Source: Perca fluviatilis
Taxonomy: Eukaryota; Chordata; Actinopteri; Perciformes; Percidae
NCBI RefSeq assembly: GCF_010015445.1
Contig: NC_053128.1
Coordinates: forward strand, 10,515,840 to 10,579,839
Reading direction: 5' to 3'
DNA length: 64,000 bases
Each line of letters begins with the position of its first letter. Within the stretch, counting starts at the first letter, position 1. Below the pieces are notes generated by a model that saw nothing but the letters and a program-made list of their open reading frames with translations, was not told where the DNA came from and searched no databases. The translations under genes and the position numbers were made by a program. This document shows positions 1 through 11,147 of this stretch, piece after piece.

Positions 1-429
1 ACACCCCACCCCAACAGATAAGCACACACCCAATGTACCTACACAACCAGTGGGGCTGAGTGTTTTTATTTTTTTATTTTTTAGGCACCCCCAGTAATTA
101 CAGCAGTAAACCTGGAAAGTGTGTCTATTTAATTATAACAATAACACAAGAGAACAGCGAGGAGGACTGGCTGCTGTTTCTATACAATAAGAATACTTAA
201 GTCACGGTAAGTAATCCTAATAATAACCATAAAATACTTGGCTTTTTGGTAGTGACAGAACCACGTTTGTAAGATTGTTTTGCATTTCCAGTGTGGTTGC
301 AGAAGACATCATTTGGGCATCATTTAAACCAATTTTGACCAGGTCCATTCCAGTCTGGGCCAGTTGGGGTCGACGTTCTGGAGATACAATCTCTGTTGTT
401 AAGAGAAATAGGCTCAGAGCCTATTTCTG

Positions 430-535
430 TAGCCTGACGTGGTCATACTCAGATTCTAGTCAGAATATATACAGAATAGAACTTCCCGACCTCGAATTTT
501 GTGGGCGGGGCTAAGTTCGGCTGGCATCCAGGCTA
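430..535. mobile_element. 106 bp MITE with 8-9 bp TSD
   Basis: A tiny non-autonomous DNA element. It starts TAGCCTG and ends CAGGCTA, so the outermost 7 bases are inverted repeats. The 9 bases CTATTTCTG stand on both sides (421-429 and 536-544), although the boundary bases leave 8 or 9 bp possible. There is no coding capacity. A 9 bp TSD would fit Mutator-like elements and 8 bp would fit hAT; the sequence does not decide. Confidence 0.75.
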
Positions 536-920
536 CTATTTCTGTGCACAGAGCCTATTATTAAATTAAAAATAAAATAAAAAAAGGGCACAATGGGGCG
601 GGGGCAGATTCATGGATGCAACAGGAATAAAAAATAACAATAATTTTGTCGTTTGTCATAAATTTGTTGTTTTTTATTTTTATGCAAAGTTATTTTTTGG
701 ATACAGCTCAAAACATTTAGGATTGCCCCAATTCCCCCTTTTAATACACATATATTGTTTTTCTCAGCATTTTCCATGTATTTCTCCTATGATCCCCTGA
801 AGTAACGTAGGGAGTGGAAAGGTCGGAGATGGTTTAAAGGATCTTTGGAAAGGCCAAGTGAGGGCGGAAAGCGGAAATTAATCGGGTGTGACATTTGTGT
901 CACCACTGTTATATAATGGA
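536..920. other. Unassigned AT-rich stretch
   Basis: Contains A-rich and T-rich runs (about 560-585 and 660-690). I see no gene, TIR pair or recognisable repeat. Confidence 0.5.
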
Positions 921-1142
921 ACTTTTTTTTCACAGCAGACATTTTGACTTGTCATAGTAGGAAAAGCACAGCTGAAATTGATAACCTTAACGATGGCTCC
1001 ATTCCATCAAGTGTGAGTAAACTATTTCAGTGAGTCAGCATATACCAGGAGACAGCAATACCAGTGGAATGCAGCCATCATTAATGGTTTTGAGTACACC
1101 TGTGCTTTTCCTACTATGTCAACATGTCTGCCGTGAAAAAGG
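921..1142. repeat. Long imperfect inverted repeat (foldback MITE)
   Basis: The left arm (about 921-998) and right arm (about 1062-1142) are inverted copies. Both carry the stretch AGTAGGAAAAGCACAG (right arm on the opposite strand), and the pairing continues inwards to a GATGGCT..ATTCCA core, leaving a loop of about 60 bases. No clear TSD was found. It probably belongs to a foldback-type MITE family. Confidence 0.65.
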
Positions 1143-2155
1143 TCTATACATTCATGACAGACTAAAAGATAACAAAATAACAAATGGAACTGTTGGCTGA
1201 GGGAACAAAATGTGTAAAAAGAACATTTATTCTCGAAACATGCCACCAGCGAGGTCGCAGCATATAGACTGTAGCTGCAGGGCCGCAGCTAGCTAGCTGT
1301 AGGTAGCGACAGCAATGGTTCAGCTAGCTCCGCTAACGTTAGCGTGGCAGATAATACGGACATCGCAGAGCCACAAACAAGAAGGAAGAGGCCGAAGAAT
1401 CAGACTTGGACACTGCACTTGTGGCAAAAATGGACGGATAAACAACCAAAAGCCTTGGAAAGTGGATTCCGGAGCCGGAAGCAACTGGAGATGCTCAATA
1501 CCATTACTTCGCCCAGCCTGTTAACTTGCCAACGTTAGCCTATAGCTACATGAAGGTAAGTCAAAGCTAGCTAGCTATGTAATATCAAAGCCGGTCTACG
1601 GATATTAGAAGTTCTTTGGTAATATGTTCTGGGGCTGTGCAGTGCACTTTTCATAGTCTGATGAAGTTAACGTTATTGTAATATGCACTGCGGCTAACTA
1701 AAACTTAAAAAAAAAAAAAATGTAGCTAGTAAACTTAAGCTAAATTAAAACTAAAACCTTAAAGGAAAACTCAACACAGATTTAAACTAGCTATATTGTG
1801 GTTTATAACTACCATGTTAAAGAAACTAATACAAATTAAAATTAATGTAACATTAAATCCTTTCAGTTTTTCAGCGATAATATTTCACTTCTGAAAAAAG
1901 GAGACGGCATGAATTTCCGTTACTCTCATGACATTGAATCAAAGACTTGACATGAGATGGCGCTTTACATCGGACAGTAGAGTAGAGCAAAGACTAAACA
2001 TCATGGCCATTCCTATATGCAGTTCGCCAACCATTTGTTGTATATAGCTAGCTATATAGCTAGCTAACGTTACATATTTCTGAGACATTATACCTGGCCC
2101 AAACAAAAAATAAATGTATATAAACTAAAAACGGCTGTGCATTGCTGTTTTCATA
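1143..2155. other. Unassigned region with CpG/TAACGTTAGC motifs and one strong donor-like site
   Basis: Around 1260-1560 the DNA is richer in CpG and carries several TAACGTTAGC/GCTAGCTAGC motifs, common in teleost intergenic DNA. The string ATGAAG|GTAAGTC at about 1551-1563 is a textbook splice donor. No reading frame stays open into it: the two short ORFs at 1315 and 1344 stop at 1524 and 1538. A non-coding first exon is possible but unsupported. The rest is AT-rich and featureless. Confidence 0.3.
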
Positions 2156-2460
2156 TTAAGGCTGCACAATGAATCGCCATTTTATCGAAATCGCAATATG
2201 GACTAGTGCAATATCCATATCGCAGGGCAAAATATGTGTCAAACTGAATTAAGTATTGTGGTGTTGCAGAGACATACTGTCCGACAAATCGTATTCCAAC
2301 AGACTAAATCATCTCAACAATCTCACTATAATCATATTTTTCAATGAAAATTAGATTAATGATACAAAAATGATCATTCCCTCCAATAACGTGAATCATA
2401 TAGCAATCGCAATATCCGTCAAAATAATTACAATTAGATATTTTCCTCATATCATAGAGT
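2156..2460. mobile_element. hAT-type MITE fragment (left end only)
   Basis: Begins TTAAGGCTGCACAATGAATC, the same type of end as the complete element at 7176-8126, followed by repeated ATCGCAATA motifs. No matching right end (TGCAGCC on the plus strand) was found, so it is probably truncated. Confidence 0.5.
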
Positions 2461-2724
2461 CCTATTTAATATTCTGATGAAGGTATTGTGACACGCACTG
2501 TGGCTGTGCAATGCTGTTTTCATGTGGAGCTGTTGTATTATATTATATACTGTGCCTTAACATCGAGCCTATGTGTGTGTTCAGTCTGTATGATTTCTTC
2601 TCAAGCTTTTTATGTTAACATTTTGGGCCATTTTTTTAAACCCAGTCCGTCACTGAGTGAGTGTATCTGCAAAAGTTTCACTGTCATTGTACTTCATTTG
2701 TTTTCCTAAAATATCCACTTCTGG

Positions 2725-2815
2725 CAGGCCCGGATTATCCATAAGGGCACTTGGGCCAGTGCCCAGGGGCACCAACCATTCACAACCAGTGGGGGGGCAC
2801 CACATGACACAAGCT
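2725..2815. mobile_element. Fragment of a CAGGCCCGGATTATCC-type DNA element
   Basis: The left end starts CAGGCCCGGATTATCC and is followed by an internal small palindrome (GGGCCAGTGCCCAGGGGCACC region). It resembles hAT-like ends frequent in fish. No right end is visible; the sequence runs into unique DNA and then a microsatellite. Confidence 0.4.
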
Positions 2816-2900
2816 TTAACAATATTTTCTGTAAATTGTTATATTATTCACTTGAAATTGTTGAAAGATCATACATTACTCGTTAATGAACACTAATTTC

Positions 2901-2927
2901 ATGATGATGATGATAATGATGATGATA

Positions 2928-2969
<42 letters not shown>
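2901..2969. repeat. ATG/ATA then (TAA)n microsatellite
   Basis: A run of ATG/ATA triplets changes into a pure TAA tract. Confidence 0.95.
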
Positions 2970-4238
2970 TTTTCTTTATAAATAAATCAATATTACATGA
3001 CCACTATCACTACCCTCTCCAATCTGTCAGAGTTGAATTGGTCCACAGCTACGCGCTTTTGTATCAGATATTTTCCTCAGTGTAAATTTCAGTATAAATT
3101 AACAAGGTAAAATTTGATGAATGACAATTTCTGTTCACATACACTTGAGTATTTGCCCAATATGTGCTTCTATCTGACTGTTAGGACTGTACAAACTTCT
3201 GTATAGTGGTAATAAATAGTTATATGGAATTGTTAAGTATTTGCAGGTTTAATCCTCGAGTCTGTTCGTGAGGATACTTAAATCCTGAGGATTATAGAGC
3301 CTCAGATTTGGCCAACTTTCCTTGGACTTGTGACTTGTCACACGTATGACAGTTTGCCCTCAATCAGATGAGATGGATGCTGCCTGCAGCTGTCCAATTC
3401 ATTCAGAGCAGCTGCACGACATCACATGTCCGCACAATCTCCACATCACACCTGTTGAACGCCCCCCGTCTTCTGAACCCCTCGAAACGCCTCAGACAGC
3501 AGACGAGAACCACGAGTGGAAGAGATTGTCCTTGACATGTATTTTGACTTTGCCTGTCATCCATACTGTTTTTTTTTTTGATTGCTGTAGCAGCTTCGTA
3601 CGACAGCCACATATTCTTTCCGCACCAAACGCTTCAAAGACAAGAACGCCAGATGTAAACTAAGCGATGGAGCAAATGTTACAGAAAGATTGGATTGTTG
3701 TAGTGCTGTCGGTGCGACTCGAGGTGTCATACAGACATTAACATCAAGCTAAATGTCCTGCAGGATTGCGCAAAGGCACAGCTTGTTGTTGTTGTTTGCC
3801 TCATTGTTTATAATTGCCAGTCTAGGGATGAAAATGCATTACAACCTAACATTCTATGATTTCCGTGAGACTTTTTTTCATACATAGCCTAAAGCCTGAA
3901 ATATAGGCTATAATGATTACAAAATAAGTCTGTTTTCACCTCCAAATACAGCCGTCAATAGGCTATTTCACACAATGAATGTTCGCTGTTTCAGGCAAAT
4001 GGATTATTCCATTAGTCAAATGGATTACAAATGGGTCGGGTGGGGTCGACTGTGTTGGCCAAACAGCAAATTTAGATAAAAAAGTGAATGCAATCAGTCT
4101 GCTGTGCTGAAGTTTATTGAGTTTAATTTGTGCCTGCATAGTGTTCATACTGCTTTCTTCTTTTATATCAAATGTTACTGTTAATTTCTGTCTGCCTTTA
4201 TTCATTGATGACTGCACCGTGTTACCTTTCACTGGTGT
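2970..4238. other. Unassigned unique sequence
   Basis: No TIR pairs or known repeat signature. A 105-codon ORF at 3346-3663 (+) has low-complexity composition, unsupported splice context and no recognisable domain, so it is not called a gene. Small inverted CCTCRGGATT motifs occur at about 3250-3305. Confidence 0.4.
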
Positions 4239-4478
4239 TCACATCTGTCTGAGGTGCGGTTTACCGAGGACTGACGCGTGTTGTCGTTTGCATCCACCGA
4301 TGCGTTCTGTCTTTTCCAGCTGTTCATCCTTCCAGACGTCTGAGTTTGCCCATTGTCTTTTGAGTTCAGCCATCATCTCTTTCACTTGTCGATCGCTTCC
4401 ATCTGTCAGATTGCACATCACTTGGGGCATTCGTCCATAACTTGTGTCAAACAGAATAGACTGCACATGCCAGTCCAC
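4239..4478 (-). CDS. Unrecognised ORF, possible terminal exon
   Basis: A 79-codon minus-strand frame. I do not recognise the product. Unlike most frames here it is not low-complexity: it is mixed charged/hydrophobic (for example VKEMMAELKRQWANSDVW, predicted helical) and ends in a stop. An acceptor-like sequence (branch-like CTTAAC, then GCATGTGCAG) falls just inside the start, so a 3'-terminal coding exon would begin at about 4462. The polypyrimidine tract is weak, and no further exon was found upstream or downstream on this strand. It could equally be a chance ORF or a degraded transposon fragment. Confidence 0.2.
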   Translation of the reverse strand: MDWHVQSILFDTSYGRMPQVMCNLTDGSDRQVKEMMAELKRQWANSDVWKDEQLEKTERIGGCKRQHASVLGKPHLRQM

Positions 4479-5059
4479 ATCACATTACAGTTAAGGACAT
4501 CAGACAGATGCAAATACTAGTTTATGCTGTAACATGTTGGCTCAGATTACATCATCACTCTTTTGGAACAAATCTAACATTAAAGAGGAAACTCTGAACG
4601 GAGATTACAGCAACGACACAGTCAATGTTTTCCATGGTTGTCCTCATCTGCACTATGGCTGGCACCGCTCTGCTGGCTGAAACGGGGACAAAAGCCATTT
4701 GGCACCGCTGGCAAATCATTCAAATGGTTTAGTGCTACAGGGTTTAAACCAGGAACCACTAATGAAATTGAGCATAAGACTTCTTCAAGGTTATTTTCAA
4801 GAATGTCCTTGTGCAATCAGTCACAATTATAACTAATGGAAAGGAAGCTCTGTCTGTGGGTGCATACATTTCATAAGTTTCCCACGTCTGTGACACTTGC
4901 CCAAGCTGTTGTTATAATTGATAGTAAACAAGGAAATGACAAAGGCAAATTACTTTTGGAATCAGAATAAATATGTAATCCTTTGAGTTCGGTGAACTGC
5001 CTCACATTCAGAATCAGTAGAGGGTATTGGCAAGTATTTGGCAAGAATCTGGTGATAAC
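4479..5059. other. Unassigned sequence
   Basis: No convincing gene or repeat; overlapping short ORFs on both strands (4622-4832) look like chance. Confidence 0.4.
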
Positions 5060-5260
5060 AATACGGGTCATGATACATGGGTCACGATTCAGTATATTGC
5101 AATATATTTCGATACTGTGCGTAAGGCGATATATTGGGATTTTTTAAAGTATAATTTTAGAAAAACTAATAGGATATTTAAAAGAAGACATGATGTGCAT
5201 GCAAGTCAAACAAGTTTACTTTAGGTAAACAATTCAGTACACAGAAAATCAAACTGCCAG
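5060..5260. mobile_element. hAT-type repeat fragment (ATATTGCRATAT type)
   Basis: Starts in GGGTCATGATACATGGGTCA and continues with GATTCAGTATATTGCAATAT, a sequence type I associate with abundant non-autonomous hAT repeats in fish. Neither a right TIR nor a TSD is visible, and the right boundary is approximate. Confidence 0.45.
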
Positions 5261-5858
5261 TTTGGGATTGTGGTTCCCAGGTTCTTAGTGAGCTAATGTT
5301 GATATGCTAAATTAGGCCAAAGTTCAGCCATAGCTACATTGTTAGCTTCTAGCAAAAAGTCAGGCACTGCTAGGCAGGGACACTAGTGGTGCGTCTCAGC
5401 ATAGCCATCTAGCACAGGGCTCCAGACTGCGACCAAATGGTCGCATTTTGCGACCAATATTTGAGTATTTGCGACCAGTAAATTTGTCCCCCTTTTTTAC
5501 ACGTTAAATGTCGAAACGTAGCTAGGTACCTGAGCGCGCAAGCTTATCTGTCCTCTCTGAAAATTGACAGAGCGGTGCTCCGACACAAACGCACACACAC
5601 TCGCGCACACACACGCGGAGTTGCGATCGGCGCAAACTACGTCAGCTGTTTTGTTGAAGTCACAGTGAGTGATGCCGATAAAGTGGTTTCAAGTATGGTT
5701 ATAGTTTTTAAAAACTTCCCACAGACAGCGTTTGCTGCTATATGATATTAAAAACAGTCACGGTGCTGTTGACGTTAGGCTACACTTCCTCTGAGACAAG
5801 CAGCAGGCACAACAGTGTGCAACTGTGCCCTGGGGACTGACTGACAGGCTGAGGTTGT

Positions 5859-5950
5859 AAGGCAAGGCAACTTTATTTCTACAGCACCTTTCAGCAACAA
5901 GGCAATTCAAAGTGCTTTACATGAAACATTAAAGAGCAATTAAAAACGGT
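5859..5950 (-). mobile_element. LINE 3' tail, minus orientation
   Basis: Reads on the minus strand as a LINE 3' end: AAAGCACTTTGAATTGCC, then an AATAAA-like signal and a terminal GCCTTGCCTT repeat. A second copy in the opposite orientation lies at 6832-7060. Only the tail is present, as expected for 5'-truncated non-LTR retrotransposons. Confidence 0.65.
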
Positions 5951-6185
5951 CATGATGAAAATACAACGGGCTAAAAAAGTTACAGTGAGTAAGAAATGAA
6001 TTATTCAATTTAATAGGTTGTAGGGACGGGTTTGGGAGGAGAGAGGGAGGGGTTTTATTTTTGTTTAATTTCTTTAGAGTGTAACATATTCTAATAAAAT
6101 AACAATGTTCTAAGTACATAGGATAAATAGGTTTGGAATTATTTTCACAACTGAAATAATTGTTTTGCAATTACAGAGGGAAAGT

Positions 6186-6272
6186 ACCGAAAAAATGTAC
6201 CGTTGGGTACTGGAACATAATTTCAGGTATCCGTACCAATATTGGTTCAGATGCGAAAGGTACCCAACCCTA
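6186..6272. repeat. Fragment of GGGTTGGGTACC-type MITE
   Basis: Ends GGTACCCAACCCTA, matching the terminal sequence of the repeat at 36884-37034. It lies inside the 5415-6615 element. Confidence 0.4.
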
Positions 6273-6831
6273 AGGGTAGTAGCCTAAACAATGCATGTTT
6301 AATTTTAAGGTGAATTCATTGGAATTGTAGATAGAATTGGTATATTTTTTTAATATTTTGTTTACTGTCATGACAGCAATGGCGCCTTCTAAGTTGAATC
6401 TTCAAACATGACACTGAATTTGAAACGGCACATTCTAATTTCTGCATCTATTATTAAAGTATTTATTAGTAATACAGTGAAAATTAGTAGAAATGTGAAT
6501 ATTTGGTTAGCATGTTGATTTACGGTGTGTGCCCCTAAAATTTTCTGGTTGCGCCCCTAAAATTTTCAGTAGGGGGCCACTGTGCTCCTACTGATAAAGT
6601 TAATCTGGAGCCCTGTAGCAGTAGGGGGTTTAATCAAAATGTAAATGTGAACCATTTGCATGAATACTTTTGCACATAAACTAAAAAAAAAAAAAAAGTT
6701 ATTTTTTATTTTTTCAAGGTACTTACAGAAGGAAACAGGAACAGCACTGGGCGGACATTATATCACGCATTTTATGCACTGTCTGTTAAAACGTCCATGT
6801 GAGTGTGGTTTTATGTTAATCTGACCTCCAG

Positions 6832-7060
6832 AAACCCGCGCTGCAACTCTGTTCTTTTAAATCTAAGCTAAAGCCATCTTTTTGTGTTGTTTTTTTATTT
6901 CTTAATACTGTTTTTTACGACTATCATTTTATTTTGTTTTATTTGTTTATTAATGTTTAAAATTGTTTAATTGTTTCTAACTGCTCTTTAATGTTTTATG
7001 TAAAGCACTTTGAATTGCCCTGTTGCGATGTGCTATACAAATAAACTGCCTTGCCTTGCC
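6832..7060 (+). mobile_element. LINE 3' tail, plus orientation
   Basis: The 3' UTR and tail of a non-LTR element: TCTTTTAAATCTAAGC at the left, then AAAGCACTTTGAATTGCC, ACAAATAAAC and a short CCTTG repeat at the end. It is the inverted partner of 5859-5950. No reverse transcriptase sequence remains. Confidence 0.65.
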
Positions 7061-7175
7061 TAAAAACTCAATATGGAAAAGGGGAGAGCTAAGAAACGCC
7101 AATCACACGCGAGTCCAACAGACCTTCGCTTACAAGAACAACTTTCAGATTAACAGGAGAAGAATATTCAGGAAT

Positions 7176-8126
7176 TAGGGCTGCACGATTATGGCCTAAA
7201 TGACAATCGCGATTATTTTCGATCGATATTGAGATCACGATTAATCATCACAATTATTTGTTGATTTTAACCAAAGCAAATTTTATTGTCACATAGGCTA
7301 ATTATAGCTTTCACATCCATATTGTGCTACATTCCTGCTAATGTAGAAATATGCGCATCACAATAAAATGGGTCCTCTTATTCTCCAAAATTCAGTGCAT
7401 CTCCTTTAAAGAATAGTTAAAAAAAATAAAACAAAGAAATGTAGCAAAACTTCAACATTCCGTTTTCCATTGTGTAAATATATTTTAGGAAGCAAAATAT
7501 AAACTTGCATTGTACCTGCATAATGGATGTGAATAAAACTCAAAATATACAATCAATGAAAAACAAATATTCCATAACAGAATGTAACCAAATGAGAACA
7601 TTTCAATGCAGAACTATGCAGAAATAGACTACTGGGAGGTGATGCGCTAAAGAGGCTCGCTTCGATGGATGCCTGAGTTGATGTTGTGGGATGATTAGTC
7701 TTTGCAACGCATTTCTTGGCCCTCATACGTTCATCGTATTGAACTTTATGGTGTGTGAAGTGGTTAGAGGTTTGTTGTGTTGCTTTGTGGTGCCAACACA
7801 ACTTTACGGCACTCATTGCATATGACCTCTTCTTGTTTTGTGTCACTTGCCTTGAAGCCAAAATGCTTCCACACAATGGATGACGATCCGATTCTCAGGA
7901 CAAGTTTCCTCATGTTATTCTGTCCTCTGTGACTGCCTACATCTAGAAACTACGCTGTGTGGTGCAGCTTAGGTTTACGGCGCGCTATATTGGCTTTGCA
8001 AAAAAAATTAAAAATAAAACTTGAACGTTCTATGAACGGAATGACGCATTTTAAATATTGCTCGTTCACGCGAATTTGATCATGGGAAGCCAGTTTGATT
8101 AAAATTTGATTAATTGTGCAGCCCTG
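7176..8126 (-). mobile_element. hAT transposon, 951 bp, with 8 bp TSD
   Basis: Complete ends: left TAGGGCTGCACGATTA, right end read inward CAGGGCTGCACAATTA (14 of 16 match). TCAGGAAT is duplicated exactly on both sides (7168-7175 and 8127-8134), the 8 bp TSD expected of hAT elements. Inside on the minus strand is a broken BED zinc finger (7764-7874), which supports the hAT assignment and gives the orientation. The catalytic and dimerisation parts of a transposase are missing, so the element cannot move by itself. Confidence 0.88.
7764..7874 (-). pseudogene. hAT transposase BED zinc-finger remnant
   Basis: In one minus-strand frame the sequence reads VWKHFGF...EEVICNEC...APQSNTTNL and then hits stops. 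This is the first half of a BED finger (the aromatic WKHF start and the C-x2-C pair), the DNA-binding domain at the N terminus of many hAT transposases. The second half, with its histidine pair, is lost to the TAA after TTNL. An overlapping 107-codon ORF in another frame (7553-7876) is a frameshifted shadow. Confidence 0.65.
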
Positions 8127-9155
8127 TCAGGAATTCCAAAACAGTTGTGTGAGGGGCAACACTTGGATTTACACTACACAACCTTGGGCCTAAATGAACA
8201 AGGAACCAATACATCCACACAGAAGGGGGACCAAGTGTGCGCAGATCCAGGCAAAAATACTGGAGAAAAAGAGAAACTGTTTGGAGCCACAATGTGTCAC
8301 TTGTGAAGATATTTTAGACAATAGGAGTTTCATTGTGTAATAAACAACAAAAAAAAAAGACACCTGGTTACAGAACACCCACAGCGTGAGTTCAAAGTGA
8401 GACCCTTCTTTCAAGGCAGCACGGAGAGGTTTAGACAACAGCGCCTCTGCAGCGGACGAGTAAGTAAGCCTGAGATACCAAGAGTGCTAGATTTACATTA
8501 ATTGGCCCATTGTGTCATGAGGATGTCGATTGTACACGTCGCTACATTCTAATGCGTTGGCATTTCCAGAGCTAAAGTGTGTGAGACAGCGCAGGAGCAG
8601 CAATCATCTCCGCATGAGCTATGACAAACCGTTAACTAGCTATCAGCGTAGACATCCATGGTGGCTTTTTTTTCTCATGTGTCATAAAGATAAAGGTAGT
8701 ACAGACTCGTTGCCTCAATACGAGTTTCAATGATTTGGCCAAGAAATATAATAAAGGCTTTTTAAACTTTACCCCAGTAAAGTGCCCCAGTGTCCTTAAA
8801 CCCTTGTACACTTCATGCAGACTGCATTATGACTTAATATACACTATGATACAATACTTGCGTGCAGGGCCTGAAGTTTATTTTTTTTTTTTTTTATCCG
8901 CTAGCCAACTTATCGCGTTACAGGCGCCTTTTTGATGACTCGTGGTCCTTTTTAAACACATGTAGAGAGGATTTGAATAGCTATTTTTATTCTCCATTCT
9001 TTTCGGTGCTAGTGATTTTCCTTTTGGGGCTGGCTAAAACCTTTTTGGGGGAGGCCCCCCAAAATTGCTCTATGCAGGAAAAACCCTGTGTAATTTAGAA
9101 AATAACGTTTTTTCCTACTATGTCTGCTTCCCCTCTTTTTTTCCCTTCTCTCTGG

Positions 9156-9156
<1 letters not shown>
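8127..9156. other. Unassigned sequence, one possible hAT-like end
   Basis: No gene seen. At about 8866 CAGGGCCTGAAGTTTA followed by a T run resembles the left end of a fish DNA repeat, but no partner end was found. Confidence 0.35.

Positions 9157-9232
<76 letters not shown>
9157..9232. repeat. (AC)38 microsatellite
   Basis: 76 bp of pure AC dinucleotide. The His/Thr and Cys/Val ORFs over it are artefacts. Confidence 0.98.
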
Positions 9233-9235
<3 letters not shown>

Positions 9236-10452
9236 TCTGACACATACACACAATCCCTCTCGCTTCTGTCTTGCTCGTTGCCCTGTCACCCTGGAGAGTT
9301 CACTGCTCTTGCTGTGTTAACCTCCAACCCGGGTTGTCCATGCTGCGTACGCTGTGTGTCACTCAGTGAACTGTTTGTTTGCCACTCATCGCTCACTGGC
9401 CTTCTCCTGTCCCCACGCGGCTCCCTGCAGGCCACAAACCACTGGAGTGATTTCACATCACATGGCCCTTCTTCACAGGCTACTTCCCCTCGTAGCAGCT
9501 GGTAATTTAGTCCAGACAAGGCATCTCTGCTCCTATCAGTGAGATAACATTTTATTCTTCCTTCCCAAACCCCCTCCCTTCTTCTGTCTCTCTCACTTTC
9601 TCTACAGCAGCTTCACATGCTCTGCATGGAGTATGACTCACCATACAAGGTGTTATCTGTGATAATACTGCAGCAAAAAAAGCCACATATTACTGTACGC
9701 TATCTATTTATACTTCACAAGCAGCTTGTAATTAAAAGTCAACATCAAGCATGGTGTCTTGCATGCTCTGAAATCTGTACAGTTGCACTGACTAAAGAAC
9801 TAATGACAGAAGACATACTGCACAATACAGAGAGAAAGCCATGAAGACTGAAATCCCTGTTTGGGTTTTATGCCGTTGCCAAAGGAGCACAATTAAGATA
9901 GCTGAAAGTTGGCAGCCAACAGGGCAAAAACTGACAATGAACATGTGCTGTCACACTGACGCGCTTCAACAAATAACCTCCATTTTCACTCTGCTACACT
10001 CAGTTTCCTCCTGTTCTCTCTCTGTGTCTCCACCTCAGCCCTGCTACTCCCATGGTTTCCTTGCGTCAAATTGCTTTTGAACCACCATCTTATCAAATCC
10101 TCTTTCTATAACCGACTCCTTAAAAGTCTTTTCTTTTAAACAAGTGAAAAGATTCACCAGTGCGGTTAGACTATTTAGAAATCTAAAATTTCTAGAAAGT
10201 ATAAGGCAGCTTGCTGCATTTGTATCATGAAAGACTTGATTTAAAAAACAAACAAAAAAAAACAGTCAATTCTCACTTTGGGGTCTCTCATTGAACAACT
10301 TTTTGATGAGATGGGGAAGTTGCGTGGAATCATGGGAGATGTTGGCTTTATTGTTTGTTGTTGTACCACCACTGCAGATGAAAATCAAGAGTATTATTAA
10401 TGTATATTTTACTACAGCTATGTTCCACTCACATAAGTGGTCATTCGTTGGA

Positions 10453-10454
<2 letters not shown>
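9233..10454. other. Unassigned unique sequence
   Basis: No repeat ends or coding exon recognised. ORFs at 9286-9542 overlap on both strands and lack support. Confidence 0.4.

Positions 10455-10530
<76 letters not shown>
10455..10530. repeat. (TC)38 microsatellite
   Basis: 76 bp of pure TC dinucleotide followed by TGTGTG. Confidence 0.98.
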
Positions 10531-10537
<7 letters not shown>

Positions 10538-10783
10538 AAATGCTGACACTTTGTCTGAAAAGAACACTGCGTTCCTGCGATCATTACTCCGAATAAGGCG
10601 GATCAGTTTACAGAGCACTTTTGCTGTGATATTAATACTAATGTCAACGATGTGGAGCTTGTAATGCAGTCTTGTAATGAGCATTGCTCCGAGTTGTTGG
10701 ACAAAGTAGCACCTTTTTAAAGGTTAGGACTATGGCTATCTCCAACACTTCTCCGTGGATGACACGCGCTGGCTGTAGTCTAA

Positions 10784-11147
10784 GGCCACGTCCACACGTA
10801 CCAAAATGACCTTTTTTTTCTTCCCCGTCTTCCCTGGCAGCGTTCCAGGAAAATTGGCGTCCAAACGAATCCATTTGTAAATGACTCAACACACTACTTC
10901 ATATGCCAGGCCTATAGGTGGCGTGGCATGTTTATGTAGGTGGTGGTGGTGTTATGAGACGTCGTCGCGGGGGTAAGAAGGCTAGAGGTCGAGGGGTGTG
11001 GCCATGACATCATCGATACGCAAGCATGCGGCTTCGCTGGGACCAGATTTAAAAAAACGTGCGTCTTCAGGCAGTGCGTTTTACAGGATGCAAACGATGC
11101 AGAACATGTGCGTTGACACCAAAAAGCGTTTCAGTGTGGATGGCCCC
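10784..11147. mobile_element. PIF/Harbinger-like MITE, 364 bp
   Basis: Left end GGCCACGTCCACACG; right end read inward GGGGCCATCCACACTG. TAA is present on both sides (10781-10783 and 11148-11150), the 3 bp TWA target duplication typical of PIF/Harbinger. No coding sequence. Confidence 0.75.

Larger units (their letters stand above)
5415..6615. mobile_element. 1.2 kb non-autonomous DNA transposon, CAGGGCTCCAGA ends
   Basis: Left end CAGGGCTCCAGACTGCGACC; right end, read inward, CAGGGCTCCAGATTAACTTT, giving a 12 bp perfect TIR. TAGCA stands directly outside both ends (5410-5414 and 6616-6620), a possible 5 bp TSD. The terminal sequence resembles hAT elements, but an 8 bp TSD is not present, so the superfamily is open. 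It carries no transposase. It contains a LINE 3' tail (5859-5950) and a GGTACCCAACCC-type repeat end (6186-6272), so it has itself collected insertions or is a chimera. Confidence 0.7.

Noticed and set aside
9009..9505. ORFs of up to 146 codons with long His-Thr or Cys-Val runs
   Set aside because: They are translations of the (AC)38 microsatellite.
10291..10684. ORFs with Ser-Leu and Arg-Glu runs
   Set aside because: They are translations of the (TC)38 tract.
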